From Ruminiclostridium sp. (GTDB taxonomy: Bacteria > Bacillota > Clostridia > Oscillospirales > Ruminococcaceae): 45,802 nucleotides of DNA. A program made the position numbers and the translations under genes. This document shows positions 7,387 through 15,414 of the stretch, one piece after another (the stretch's first letter is position 1; every line of letters begins with the position of its first letter). The DNA lies in assembly GCA_017395555.1 (NCBI GenBank), contig JAFPUE010000025.1:1-45802 (forward strand). The letters run 5' to 3'. Below the pieces are notes generated by a model, which made no database searches, was not told where the DNA came from, and was given only the letters and a program-made list of their open reading frames with translations.

Positions 7387-9153
7387 ATGTATCTTGCTCT
7401 GTACAGAAAGTACCGTCCGCGTACCTTCGATGACGTCATATCACAAGAGCATATTACCACTACCCTGAAAAATCAGCTGAAAAACGGGCAGTCCTCCCAC
7501 GCGTACCTTTTCACGGGCTCACGCGGAACGGGAAAGACCACCTGCGCGAAAATACTCGCAAAAGCGCTGAACTGCACGAAGCTGAAGGACGGCAACCCTT
7601 GCCTTGAATGTGACTCGTGCAAAAGCATTGACGAGGATTACTCCGATATAACCGAGATCGACGCGGCATCAAACAACAGCGTTGACGATGTGAGGGTCAT
7701 GAAGGAGGAATCCTTCTATGCCCCAATGTCCGGCAAGTACAAGGTCTATATCATAGACGAGGTACACATGCTCTCGATACAGGCTTTCAACGCGCTGTTG
7801 AAGCTGATCGAGGAACCCCCGGCGCACGTCGTTTTCATTCTTGCGACTACCGAAGTTCACAAAGTACCGGCTACCATTTTGTCACGCTGCCAGCGCTTTG
7901 AGTTCAGACGTATCGACATAAATGACAGCAAAAAGCGTCTTTTGTGGGTTGCGGAGCAGGAAGGAAAAACTCTGACCGACGACGCGGCATTCCTGATATC
8001 CAAGATATCGGAGGGCGGAATGAGAGACGCGCTCTCTCTGCTCGATCAGTGCTTCTCCGTAAGCGATAACGTGAATACGGAGGTTGTTCGCGAATGTGCC
8101 GGCATTTCGGGAAGCGATTACCTTTTCAGGATCGCCGATCTTATTTATGACCGCGGAACCGGCGAGCTCCTTATGCTTCTTGACGAGCTTATTTCAAAAT
8201 CGAAAGATGTGACAAGGCTTTGTGAGGAGCTTATCTCCCACTATCGCGGACTTATGCTCACAAAATCCGGCGCTGACGCGCTCGCCGTGCGGGTTACATC
8301 GGAAGATTATGAAAAGCTGAAAGAACAGTCCGACAGATATTCTCTCGAACAAATAATGCGCTGTATTTCAATACTCAGCGATACATTCTCACAAATGGGC
8401 AGAGTAAGAACCCCGGCGCTGCTGCTCGAAATGTGCTTTATAAGACTTTGCACGCCGAAGCTCGATATAGATGAAAAGGCTCTTTCTGCCCGTATCGACA
8501 GACTTGAACAGCTTATCGAAAACGGCGTACAGGCACCTGTTACTCCTGTTTCACCCGCTCCTTATTATAATAGTATAGGAAAAGAAACAATAAAAGAACA
8601 GACTGTCAACGAAAAACCCGAGCCGTTCGGCATAGAGCTCCCGGAAAAGCTGAAAGAAAGCGGCAAAGAAAAGAGCAAAGCTCCGAAGACCATGCCCGAC
8701 GATCTGAAAAGCGCTGTATTCGGGAATGACCCGATACCCGAAAAGGAAAAACCGATAGATTTCCCGGCAGTAGAGCTTCCGAGAGCCGATGCAGAGCCCG
8801 TCCCGGAAAAAAAGCCCGTTCAGAAGCAGCCGGATAATCCCGCACCGCTCGCAATATGGCAGGATATTATTTCCACCCTGCCGGTATCAATACAGTACGG
8901 ACTTGAAAATACAACTGCCGCAATTGCAGGCAACACCGTATATATAAACGGTGGAAAGCTCGCGGTAACCATGGCGGTAACAGACTACCGTGAAATGATA
9001 CAGAAAGCCGCGTCAAAGGCGATAGGCAGAAATGTCGCGATAACTGCCGCGGAGAACTTCGGAAATGAACCAATACCCGAACAGAAAACCGATAAAGTCA
9101 GTCTTTTTCTTGACCTTGCGAGGTCAAAGGGAATTGAAATAAAAAAGAAGTAA
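7387..9153 (+). CDS. dnaX: DNA polymerase III subunits gamma/tau
   Basis: A 588-residue clamp-loader ATPase that loads the beta clamp and couples polymerases. From the ATG at 7387: Walker A GSRGTGKT (44-51), a four-cysteine zinc site (C63, C72, C75, C78), Walker B DEVH (124-127) and the SRC arginine finger follow in order. Domain III ends near residue 370, then a Pro/Lys/Glu-rich linker and a C-terminal globular segment. GGGAGGTG gives proper spacing to 7387; an in-frame GTG at 7381 is too close. It is the first gene of dnaX-ybaB-recR. A possible frameshift heptamer is described at 8808. Confidence 0.97.
   Translation: MYLALYRKYRPRTFDDVISQEHITTTLKNQLKNGQSSHAYLFTGSRGTGKTTCAKILAKALNCTKLKDGNPCLECDSCKSIDEDYSDITEIDAASNNSVDDVRVMKEESFYAPMSGKYKVYIIDEVHMLSIQAFNALLKLIEEPPAHVVFILATTEVHKVPATILSRCQRFEFRRIDINDSKKRLLWVAEQEGKTLTDDAAFLISKISEGGMRDALSLLDQCFSVSDNVNTEVVRECAGISGSDYLFRIADLIYDRGTGELLMLLDELISKSKDVTRLCEELISHYRGLMLTKSGADALAVRVTSEDYEKLKEQSDRYSLEQIMRCISILSDTFSQMGRVRTPALLLEMCFIRLCTPKLDIDEKALSARIDRLEQLIENGVQAPVTPVSPAPYYNSIGKETIKEQTVNEKPEPFGIELPEKLKESGKEKSKAPKTMPDDLKSAVFGNDPIPEKEKPIDFPAVELPRADAEPVPEKKPVQKQPDNPAPLAIWQDIISTLPVSIQYGLENTTAAIAGNTVYINGGKLAVTMAVTDYREMIQKAASKAIGRNVAITAAENFGNEPIPEQKTDKVSLFLDLARSKGIEIKKK
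8808..8814 (+). other. Candidate -1 frameshift heptamer in dnaX
   Basis: Codons GAA AAA AAG contain A-AAA-AAG in the zero frame, the same heptamer used by E. coli dnaX. A -1 slip would read seven more codons and stop at TAA 8835-8837, giving a product of about 483 residues that keeps the clamp-loader core, like gamma. No convincing stimulatory hairpin or internal Shine-Dalgarno sequence was seen. Confidence 0.35.
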
Positions 9154-9175
9154 GTTGCAAGAAAGGAATAACACT

Positions 9176-9526
9176 ATGAGAGCAAGATTACCCCAGGAAT
9201 ACCAGAACAAAGGTGCCGCAAATATGAATTCAATGGTAAAGCAGGCACAGAAGATGCAGGAAGACATTCAGGCTGTTCAGGAGAGAATGGAGCAGACAGA
9301 ATTTACCGAGACAGCAGGCGGCGGAATGGTAGAGCTTACCATGACGGGCGGCAGAGTGCTCAAGTCGATAAAGATTGATCCCGAGATCGTTGATAAGGAC
9401 GATATTGAAGGTCTCCAGGACGTTATAGTTGCCGGAGTAAACGCGATCATTCAGAAGATAGATGAAGAAAGCGCAAAGGAAATGGAAAAGGTAACAGGCG
9501 GCGTAAGCTTCCCGGGTCTTTTCTGA
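9176..9526 (+). CDS. ybaB: YbaB/EbfC family nucleoid-associated protein
   Basis: A 116-residue small DNA-binding protein. The body MVKQAQKMQEDIQAVQERM, then VELTMTGGRVLKSIKIDPEIV and a C-terminal GLF, matches the YbaB fold (helix, sheet, helix dimer). The ATG at 9176 is preceded by AAAGGA at 8 nt; a TTG at 9155 is less likely. It sits between dnaX and recR as in most bacteria, 22 bp after dnaX and 1 bp before recR, so the three are probably one transcript. The N-terminal stretch of about 18 residues before the first helix is slightly longer than in many homologues. Confidence 0.93.
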   Translation: MRARLPQEYQNKGAANMNSMVKQAQKMQEDIQAVQERMEQTEFTETAGGGMVELTMTGGRVLKSIKIDPEIVDKDDIEGLQDVIVAGVNAIIQKIDEESAKEMEKVTGGVSFPGLF

Positions 9527-9527
9527 T

Positions 9528-10127
9528 ATGGCTGAATATAACTCCATACCGCTTGTTTCCGCGGCAGAGCAGTTTGCAAAGCTGCCGGGCATCGGTATGA
9601 AAACCGCGCAGCGGCTTGCATATTTTATTCTCAACCAGCCGGTTGAAGATGTAGAGCTTTTCTCGTCCGAAATTCTCAAAGCGAGAAAAAGCGTGCATTG
9701 CTGCAAGATCTGTCAGAACTTCACCGACACCGAGCAGTGCTCAATATGCAACGACGAAAAGCGCGATAAAAAGGTAATATGTGTAGTCGAAGCCCCGAAA
9801 GATGTTTCCGCGCTTGAAAGAGCCGGCGGCTTCGGCGGTGTTTATCATGTACTTCACGGTTTACTGTCTCCTATGGAGAACATAGGACCCAACGATATCC
9901 GCATAGCCGAGCTTATGAAGCGTCTTTCCGGAGATGTAGATGAAGTGATAATGGCAACAAATCCCACCGTCGAAGGTGAAACCACAGCATCATACATCAG
10001 TCGCATGATAAAACCCCTCGGCATAAAAGTCACCCGTCTTGCCTACGGTCTCCCCGCAGGTTCTTCTCTGGAGTATGCCGACGACGTTACTTTGCAAAGA
10101 GCTCTGGAAAATCGCAACGAGCTGTGA
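9528..10127 (+). CDS. recR: Recombination mediator RecR
   Basis: A 199-residue protein of full family length. A helix-hairpin-helix (KLPGIGMKTAQRLAYF) is followed by a C4 zinc finger (CCKICQ...CSIC, about residues 57-74) and a Toprim domain (VVEAPKDV...NPTVEGETTA). With RecF and RecO it loads RecA at single-strand gaps; recF and recA are both in this window. The ATG starts 1 bp after the ybaB stop with no Shine-Dalgarno sequence, so it is probably translationally coupled. A terminator follows at 10197. Confidence 0.97.
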   Translation: MAEYNSIPLVSAAEQFAKLPGIGMKTAQRLAYFILNQPVEDVELFSSEILKARKSVHCCKICQNFTDTEQCSICNDEKRDKKVICVVEAPKDVSALERAGGFGGVYHVLHGLLSPMENIGPNDIRIAELMKRLSGDVDEVIMATNPTVEGETTASYISRMIKPLGIKVTRLAYGLPAGSSLEYADDVTLQRALENRNEL

Positions 10128-10196
10128 GGACATTAGCGGAATATAGCTGATTTCCGCACAGGAATAATCTTTCAGAAAATTAAATTTCTTACTGAA

Positions 10197-10231
10197 ACAG
10201 TCTGTTGTACAATACAGCAGACTGTTTTTTT
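10197..10231 (+). terminator. Rho-independent terminator after dnaX-ybaB-recR
   Basis: ACAGTCTGTTGTA pairs with TACAGCAGACTGT (one G-U) around a 3-nt loop and is followed by seven Ts. Confidence 0.92.
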
Positions 10232-10286
10232 ATGTATATATAATAGAAATTGTTAATTATAACGATAAAATTTATATGTTTTGCTG

Positions 10287-10315
10287 TTGAAAAATAATTT
10301 ATAATATGGTAAAAT
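10287..10315 (+). promoter_or_regulatory. Candidate dnaA promoter overlapping a DnaA-box-like 9-mer
   Basis: TTGAAA (10287-10292), a 17-bp spacer, TAAAAT (10310-10315). The -35 is embedded in TGTTGAAAA (10285-10293), the 9-mer that clusters in the two spacers downstream. If that 9-mer binds DnaA, this would give autoregulation. The region is AT-rich, so other hexamer pairs are possible. Confidence 0.5.
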
Positions 10316-10378
10316 ATTTATACTTATCACTATGTTTTGGAGTAATATATATAATATATAAATAAACGGAAGGAAAAA

Positions 10379-10387
10379 ATGAAATGA
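10379..10387 (+). other. Two-codon minicistron overlapping the dnaA start
   Basis: ATG AAA TGA at 10379-10387 is better spaced from GGAAGG than the dnaA ATG at 10384, and its stop overlaps that ATG in the ATGA manner. It may tune dnaA translation by termination-reinitiation, or be chance. Confidence 0.35.
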
Positions 10388-11775
10388 GCTCTTTAGAAAA
10401 CTCAAAAGACAACACACTTAATTCGTTCGGAGATATTTTTGAACTCATGAAGTCCAGACTTGATATCACCGATACAGCTCGTGAGCTTTTTATCAATCCC
10501 ATTAAGCCTATCAAGCTGAATAACAAAACCGCTGTTCTCTTTATTGCAAACGATTGGGTAAAACAGGTAATTCAGGAAAACTACGACGAGATTTTCAAGA
10601 AGCACCTCAGAGATATCCTCGGTTTTGAAGTTGATATCAAGTATGTCACAAACGACGATCATTCCGTAACTCCCGAAGAGCTCGTCCGTGTCGCAGACCC
10701 TATTCCCGAGCTCGACGACGATCCGTATGCAAAGACCCGTCTTCACGAGACCGAAGAAAACAGCAATTACAAATATACATTCGATACCTTTATCGTGGGC
10801 GAAAGCAACCGTCTCGCCTGCGCTGCTTGTCGTTCGATAGCTCAGGGCAAAGCGGATTTCAACCCCCTGTATATTTACAGCGAGCCAGGTCTCGGAAAAA
10901 CTCACCTTCTCTATGCAATAAAGAATGAAGTCGAAACACGTCACCCCGATTATAATATAGTATATGTTTCCGCCGAAACTTTTGTAAATGAGTTTGTAAA
11001 CAGCGTAAAAATGAACACAACGGAAGAATTCAAGAAAAAATACAGAAATGCCGAAATGCTTCTCGTTGATGATGTTCAGTTCTTCTCCGGCAAGAAGGAA
11101 TCCCAGAACGAGCTTTTCCATACATTTGAAGAGCTCCACAGAAGAGGAAAAGAGATCATTCTAACGTCCGATCGTCCTCCTAAAGAGATAAATGACATCG
11201 AAACAAGACTTATTACCCGTTTCGAGTGGGGACTTCTTACCGATATCGCAGCTCCTGAATTTGAAACAAGACTTGCAATAATCAAGCGCAAGGCGGAGCT
11301 CATGGACCTTAAAATTCCTAATAATGTTATGGAATATATGGCGGACAAGCTCAAGAACAATATCCGTCAGATCGAAGGCGCTATCGTCAAGATGTATCAT
11401 ATAGTGTTCCTGACCGGCACAACACCTACTATTATAATGGCACAGAATATCATAAAGGATGTCATGACCGAGGTGCAGCCCGTTCCGGTAACCGTTGAGC
11501 ACGTTATAACCGACGTTTCTCATATCTTCAATGTTTCTCCCGACGAAATGCGCTCCAAAAACCGCAACTCGCAGGTTTCAACAGCACGTCAGGTAGCTAT
11601 GTATGTAATAAGCAAGGTAACAGACCTTTCATATACCTCTATCGGTAAGGAATTCGGCGGCCGCGATCACTCCACGGTTGTATATGCTACCAATAAGGTG
11701 AAGAAGGTAATGCAGTCAGATCCCGCTTACCGTGCGACTGTCGAAGACCTAATAAAGAACATCAGCAACGTCTGA
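10384..11775 (+). CDS. dnaA: Chromosomal replication initiator DnaA
   Basis: A 463-residue AAA+ initiator of standard length. Domain I (about 15-85) carries the KLNNKTAVLFIANDWVKQVIQ-type interaction surface; domain II is a short acidic linker. Domain III has Walker A SEPGLGKT (166-173), Walker B LLVDDVQFF and a sensor/arginine-finger segment (RFEWGL). Domain IV ends with the DnaA-box recognition loop GGRDHSTVV (425-433). The loop has Ser where many DnaA proteins have Thr (GGRDHTT), a mild change in a base-contacting region. It is followed by the oriC candidate and dnaN. The ATG at 10384 gives MSSLEN; a two-codon minicistron overlaps it. Confidence 0.98.
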   Translation: MSSLENSKDNTLNSFGDIFELMKSRLDITDTARELFINPIKPIKLNNKTAVLFIANDWVKQVIQENYDEIFKKHLRDILGFEVDIKYVTNDDHSVTPEELVRVADPIPELDDDPYAKTRLHETEENSNYKYTFDTFIVGESNRLACAACRSIAQGKADFNPLYIYSEPGLGKTHLLYAIKNEVETRHPDYNIVYVSAETFVNEFVNSVKMNTTEEFKKKYRNAEMLLVDDVQFFSGKKESQNELFHTFEELHRRGKEIILTSDRPPKEINDIETRLITRFEWGLLTDIAAPEFETRLAIIKRKAELMDLKIPNNVMEYMADKLKNNIRQIEGAIVKMYHIVFLTGTTPTIIMAQNIIKDVMTEVQPVPVTVEHVITDVSHIFNVSPDEMRSKNRNSQVSTARQVAMYVISKVTDLSYTSIGKEFGGRDHSTVVYATNKVKKVMQSDPAYRATVEDLIKNISNV

Positions 11776-12252
11776 TCTGTTATTCTCAACATTTGCCTGT
11801 TGAATGTCGGGTAAAAAGGAAAAATGAAAAATATTGTTGAATAAAATTCCTGCATTTTCCGATTTTCTATCCTTATTGTAAAAATTGACAGTGTAAGTCG
11901 TTTTCATTCTGTTCAAATATGTAAAATATATACCGCAGATTTAATATGGATAATATTTGATTAGATAACTATTTTTCCCGATATTTTTAACATTCTTTTA
12001 CCGGTTGAATGGAAAAGGTTCAATTGTGAGTAAGTTGAAAACCGTTTTAACGCTGTCAACTTTTTGTCCACATTTGTATCAACATCGGAAATATGTGTAA
12101 ATAAAGGAAAATAACGGGTTTTACACGTTTTGCCCGTCCCTATAACAACTACTAAAAATATATTGTTTTGTTTGTTTTAAAATTGTTTTTTCCGGATTTT
12201 TATTGAAATAAAAATTTGTATGGAATAAAATACAAACGAAAGGAAAAGAAAA
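11776..12252. other. Candidate oriC: dnaA-dnaN intergenic region
   Basis: A 477-bp AT-rich spacer in the classic Firmicute origin position. DnaA-box-like 9-mers are TTCTCAACA (11783), TGTTGAATG (11798), TGTTGAATA (11835), GGTTGAATG (12003), AGTTGAAAA (12033), TTGTCCACA (12064, one base from the consensus TTATCCACA) and GTATCAACA (12076). T/A-rich stretches at 11820-12000 and 12100-12230 could unwind. No terminator for dnaA was recognised. The origin assignment rests on position and these motifs. Confidence 0.6.
12203..12231 (+). promoter_or_regulatory. Candidate dnaN promoter
   Basis: TTGAAA (12203-12208), a 17-bp spacer, TAAAAT (12226-12231). The start of transcription would fall about 15 nt before the ATG, leaving barely room for the site AAAGGA. 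Confidence 0.4.
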
Positions 12253-13353
12253 ATGAAATTTACTATCGACAGAACAACATTATCTGATGCTCTTTCAAAC
12301 GCATCTAAAGCAAGTGCTGTCCGTTCAACTATCCCTGCTCTCGAAGGAGTCCTGATCTGCCTGAAAGACGGAATGATAACTATTACAGGATATGACCTTG
12401 AAATGGGAATAAAATGTATGGTTTCTCCCGTGGAAGCAATCGAAGAAGGAGAGATAGTTGTTAATGCCAAGATCTTCGGCGAGATGATAAGAAAAATGCC
12501 CGTCGGTCTTGTCGAGATAGTTTCCGAGGGTGATAATGTAACCATCAGTTCCGGTTCGGTAGTATTCAATGTAGTTGGAGTTTCCGGTGACAATTATCCT
12601 AATATCCCGGAGCTTAAAAATGATATATGCTTCACTGTTGACGAATCTGTAATGAAAAGTATGATACGTCAGACTATCCACGCAGTAGCCGTTACAGATA
12701 TAAAGCCTGTTCACATGGGAAGTAAGTTCCATATTGAAAATAATATGCTCAGCGTTGTATCCGTTGACGGTGTAAGAATGGCAAAGCGCATTGAGCCTGT
12801 TATGTATAATGATATTGATTTCGTTGTTCCGAAGAAAACTCTTGACGAGTTTATGAAGATGCTTTCCGACGAGCCCAACGAGAAGAATATATCTATCTGT
12901 ATAGACCGCAATCAGATCTGCTTCTCGAAGGAGGATTATATTATAATCTCCCGTCTGCTGGAAGGTAATTTTATAGATTACAATAAGATAATGAATTTTG
13001 AAGAAAAATCTACTGCAATAGTCAATGCAGTCGAATTTTCAACATCTCTCGACAGAACTCTGCTGCTTAATACGGATAAATATAAGTGTCCCGTTATCTG
13101 TGTATTTGATAATGATAACGTACATATCGAAATCAAGACATCTGTCGGAAAAATGAATGATGATATCCCGATAAAATATACGGGTGAAAAGCTTGAAATT
13201 GCGTTTAATGCAAGATATATGATAGACGCACTTAAAAACAGTGAGTGCGACGAGGTAAGAATAGATTTCACGGGTCCTCTCTTCCCTATCAGGATACGTC
13301 CTCTTGAAGATGAGAGCTTTGTGGGAATAGTTCTTCCCGTAAGAAGCAAATAA
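12253..13353 (+). CDS. dnaN: DNA polymerase III beta subunit (sliding clamp)
   Basis: A 366-residue three-domain clamp of full length. The N-terminus MKFTIDRTTLSDALSNASKA, the phrase GYDLEMGIKC and the C-terminal PIRIRPLEDESFVGIVLPVR are typical of DnaN, including the Met-Pro/Leu-containing pocket that binds clamp partners. Rings of this protein tether polymerase to DNA and are loaded by the DnaX complex encoded upstream. Start by AAAGGAAAAG just upstream. yaaA follows 12 bp later and is probably co-transcribed. Confidence 0.98.
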   Translation: MKFTIDRTTLSDALSNASKASAVRSTIPALEGVLICLKDGMITITGYDLEMGIKCMVSPVEAIEEGEIVVNAKIFGEMIRKMPVGLVEIVSEGDNVTISSGSVVFNVVGVSGDNYPNIPELKNDICFTVDESVMKSMIRQTIHAVAVTDIKPVHMGSKFHIENNMLSVVSVDGVRMAKRIEPVMYNDIDFVVPKKTLDEFMKMLSDEPNEKNISICIDRNQICFSKEDYIIISRLLEGNFIDYNKIMNFEEKSTAIVNAVEFSTSLDRTLLLNTDKYKCPVICVFDNDNVHIEIKTSVGKMNDDIPIKYTGEKLEIAFNARYMIDALKNSECDEVRIDFTGPLFPIRIRPLEDESFVGIVLPVRSK

Positions 13354-13365
13354 GCAGGTATAATT

Positions 13366-13593
13366 ATGACAGAAATTGAAGTTCTTCCGCCTTTTATAAA
13401 GCTCGAACAGTTTTTAAAGCTCGCCGATATAGCCGAAACGGGCGGAATGGCAAAAATGATGATACTTGACGGCATAGTCGAGGTAAACGGCGAAATTTGC
13501 ACTATGCGCGGAAAAAAGCTATATGACGGTGACAAAGTAAATGTAAACTTTGAAGAAGGCACAGAAGAATTTGTCTGCCGCATAAAGCAATAA
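13366..13593 (+). CDS. yaaA: S4-domain RNA-binding protein YaaA (RlbA-like)
   Basis: A 75-residue stand-alone S4 domain (IKLEQFLKLADIAETGGMAK, then DGIVEVNGEICTMRGKKLYDGDKV). This small protein sits between dnaN and recF in most Firmicutes and is thought to act in ribosome assembly. Length and position agree. It starts 12 bp after dnaN. A structured repeat-like element follows before recF. Confidence 0.92.
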   Translation: MTEIEVLPPFIKLEQFLKLADIAETGGMAKMMILDGIVEVNGEICTMRGKKLYDGDKVNVNFEEGTEEFVCRIKQ

Positions 13594-13650
13594 TTATTAC
13601 AAATAATACGAAATGTATTATAAAAGAAGAATATTACATTTTTATTTAGA

Positions 13651-13760
13651 ATAACGCGCTGAAAGAGCGCAATAAATAATTGCAGGAAGCAATTTACAGG
13701 CTGCCCGATAGGCGGCACGATGCCGCCGTAAAAGGCAGACTGCAAATTCATAATTCTTAA
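13651..13760. repeat. Nested inverted-repeat element (MITE-like) between yaaA and recF
   Basis: Hairpins follow each other: GCGCT/AGCGC (13656-13670), ATTGC/GCAAT, and a nested structure CTGCC...GGCAG enclosing GGCGGCA-CGA-TGCCGCC (13711-13727). The edges (AATAATTGCAG and CTGCAAATTCATAATT) are imperfect inverted repeats. It may be a small non-autonomous element or a structured leader for recF, which has no Shine-Dalgarno sequence. Confidence 0.45.
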
Positions 13761-13762
13761 TT

Positions 13763-14896
13763 ATGATAATAAAGTCATTGTCAATAAGAAATTTCAGAAA
13801 TATAGCCTCTGCCGATTTTATTTTTGACCCGAAAGTGAATATTTTCACCGGAAACAATGCTCAGGGCAAAACTAATCTTTGCGAGGCTATTTCCGTATGC
13901 TTCGGAAAGAGCTTCAGAAATCCGAAAACAAGCGAGCTGCTGCCTTTCGGATCACAGGATAACGAAACGGCTGTCGAGATGTGTTTTACATTCGATAATA
14001 TGCCGGAAAAAGAAAATACTGTTATCTATACGCAAAAGAACAGCAGCTTTGATCTGAAATTCAACGGTATAGGCATGAAAGACGCGGAAGAGTTATACGG
14101 TGCGTTGAGATATGTTTTGTTTATACCGGAAGATTTGTATATTGTAAAGGGAGAACCCGAAAAAAGACGCGGATATATTGATTTTGTGTCCAATATGATA
14201 AATCGTGTTCATAATATTAAATTATATGAATACAATAAGGCGTTGAGGCAGAAGAACAATATATTGATAAATATGTCCGGATATGACAAAAACGCCTCTC
14301 TTATGCTTGAAAGCTGGAATGAAACGCTTGCAAAGCTCGGAGTTAATGTCATGTGCGGGCGTATAAGATACTTTGATATGCTTGCCGCGGGAGCTAAAAT
14401 ATACTACTCAATGTTGAATAATAATTCTGAAATACTTGATGTTAAGTATGAAAGCTCCGTTATGAAGGATATCAGCTTCACCGCAGACGATCATATAATG
14501 ATGTATGAGACATATCTGACGAGACTCAGGGAAAGTGCCGAGCGCGAGCTGAGAATGAAATATACGGTTGTGGGAGCGCACAGGGACGATGTTTCGTTCT
14601 ATATCAACAATATGCCGGCAAAGGATTTCGGTTCGCAGGGACAGATACGCAGCATTGCTGTGGCGTTAAAGCTCGCGGAAGCCGGAATGATAACCGAAAA
14701 AAGCGGAGATGTTCCGATAATAATTCTTGATGATGTATTGAGTGAGCTGGACGAGTTCAGACGCGGATTTATTATAAACCATATTGATAAATTTCAGATA
14801 TTTATTACATCATGTAATCTGTCTGATACGGAAAAATTCGAGTCCGGCAAGATCTGGAACGTAAATCACGGTAAATTTGAGCTCAGAGGAGCATAA
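13763..14896 (+). CDS. recF: DNA replication and repair protein RecF
   Basis: A 377-residue SMC-like ATPase that, with RecO and RecR, loads RecA at gaps. Walker A is GNNAQGKTN (30-38); the signature region GSQGQIRSIAVALKLAEA and Walker B IIILDDVLSELD come near the C-terminus. Length matches the family. The ATG at 13763 has no visible ribosome binding site and follows a hairpin-rich element by a few bases; gene position after dnaN-yaaA supports the call. remB follows 13 bp later. Confidence 0.97.
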   Translation: MIIKSLSIRNFRNIASADFIFDPKVNIFTGNNAQGKTNLCEAISVCFGKSFRNPKTSELLPFGSQDNETAVEMCFTFDNMPEKENTVIYTQKNSSFDLKFNGIGMKDAEELYGALRYVLFIPEDLYIVKGEPEKRRGYIDFVSNMINRVHNIKLYEYNKALRQKNNILINMSGYDKNASLMLESWNETLAKLGVNVMCGRIRYFDMLAAGAKIYYSMLNNNSEILDVKYESSVMKDISFTADDHIMMYETYLTRLRESAERELRMKYTVVGAHRDDVSFYINNMPAKDFGSQGQIRSIAVALKLAEAGMITEKSGDVPIIILDDVLSELDEFRRGFIINHIDKFQIFITSCNLSDTEKFESGKIWNVNHGKFELRGA

Positions 14897-14909
14897 AGAA
14901 GGGATAGTA

Positions 14910-15170
14910 TTGTATCTTCATCTTGGCAGCGATGTGTCTGTAAATGTAAATGAGATAGTCGGAATATTCGATATAGAAAAAGTCACGGTACAAAGCTATA
15001 TGAATGAATATTTATCGTATTGTCAAAAAAATGGTAAAATATACTATGTGTCTCTTGATATGCCAAAAAGTATAATAGTATGCAGCGATGTTGTCTATAT
15101 CAGCAATGTCAGCTGTATGACACTAAGAAAACGCTTCGGCGAGCTTTGTAAGATCACAGAAGCCCGATAA
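14910..15170 (+). CDS. remB: Extracellular matrix regulator RemB-like protein (DUF370)
   Basis: An 86-residue DUF370 protein equivalent to B. subtilis YaaB/RemB, which occupies the same position after recF. From TTG at 14910 it reads as YLHLGSDVSVNVNEIVGIFDIE, ending CMTLRKRFGEL. AAGGG lies 6 nt upstream; an earlier TTG at 14877 inside recF lacks such a site and would add an N-terminus not found in the family. RemA/RemB proteins form ring-like DNA-binding assemblies in B. subtilis. Its 3' end overlaps a convergent small gene by 17 bp. gyrB, normally next, is missing. Confidence 0.85.
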   Translation: MYLHLGSDVSVNVNEIVGIFDIEKVTVQSYMNEYLSYCQKNGKIYYVSLDMPKSIIVCSDVVYISNVSCMTLRKRFGELCKITEAR

Positions 15171-15408
15171 TGAAAATTATTGACCATGATATGACCGAAC
15201 CGGCTGTTATTCCGGCAAAAAGAAGCCATATCGGACTCGGTTTATCGGTCCTTTCGTGTGTTTTGATATCATTCAGCAGCTTTTCCGCGCTGTCGGATAT
15301 ATCCTTCTGCGGGTGATCCGATTTTTCCGGTTTGAGGAAAAGAATAGCCTTATCGAAATACTCACTTTCGGGTCTGACCTCCATAACCAGCTTATTAACG
15401 CCTTTCAT
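15154..15408 (-). CDS. Small tail-anchored membrane protein, unknown function
   Basis: An 84-residue protein, not recognised. It opens MKGVNKLVMEVRPESEYFDKA, continues with a charged soluble part and ends with a single membrane helix (WLLFAGITAGSVISWSIIF), so it should be tail-anchored with the N-terminus in the cytoplasm. Start choice: GGAGG is 7 nt before the ATG at 15408, while an ATG at 15414 is only one base away from it. It is convergent with remB, overlapping its last 17 bp, and the spacer upstream is full of DnaA-like boxes. Good ribosome binding site and clean topology argue that it is real. Confidence 0.7.
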   Translation of the reverse strand: MKGVNKLVMEVRPESEYFDKAILFLKPEKSDHPQKDISDSAEKLLNDIKTHERTDKPSPIWLLFAGITAGSVISWSIIFIIGLL

Positions 15409-15414
15409 AAGCAT

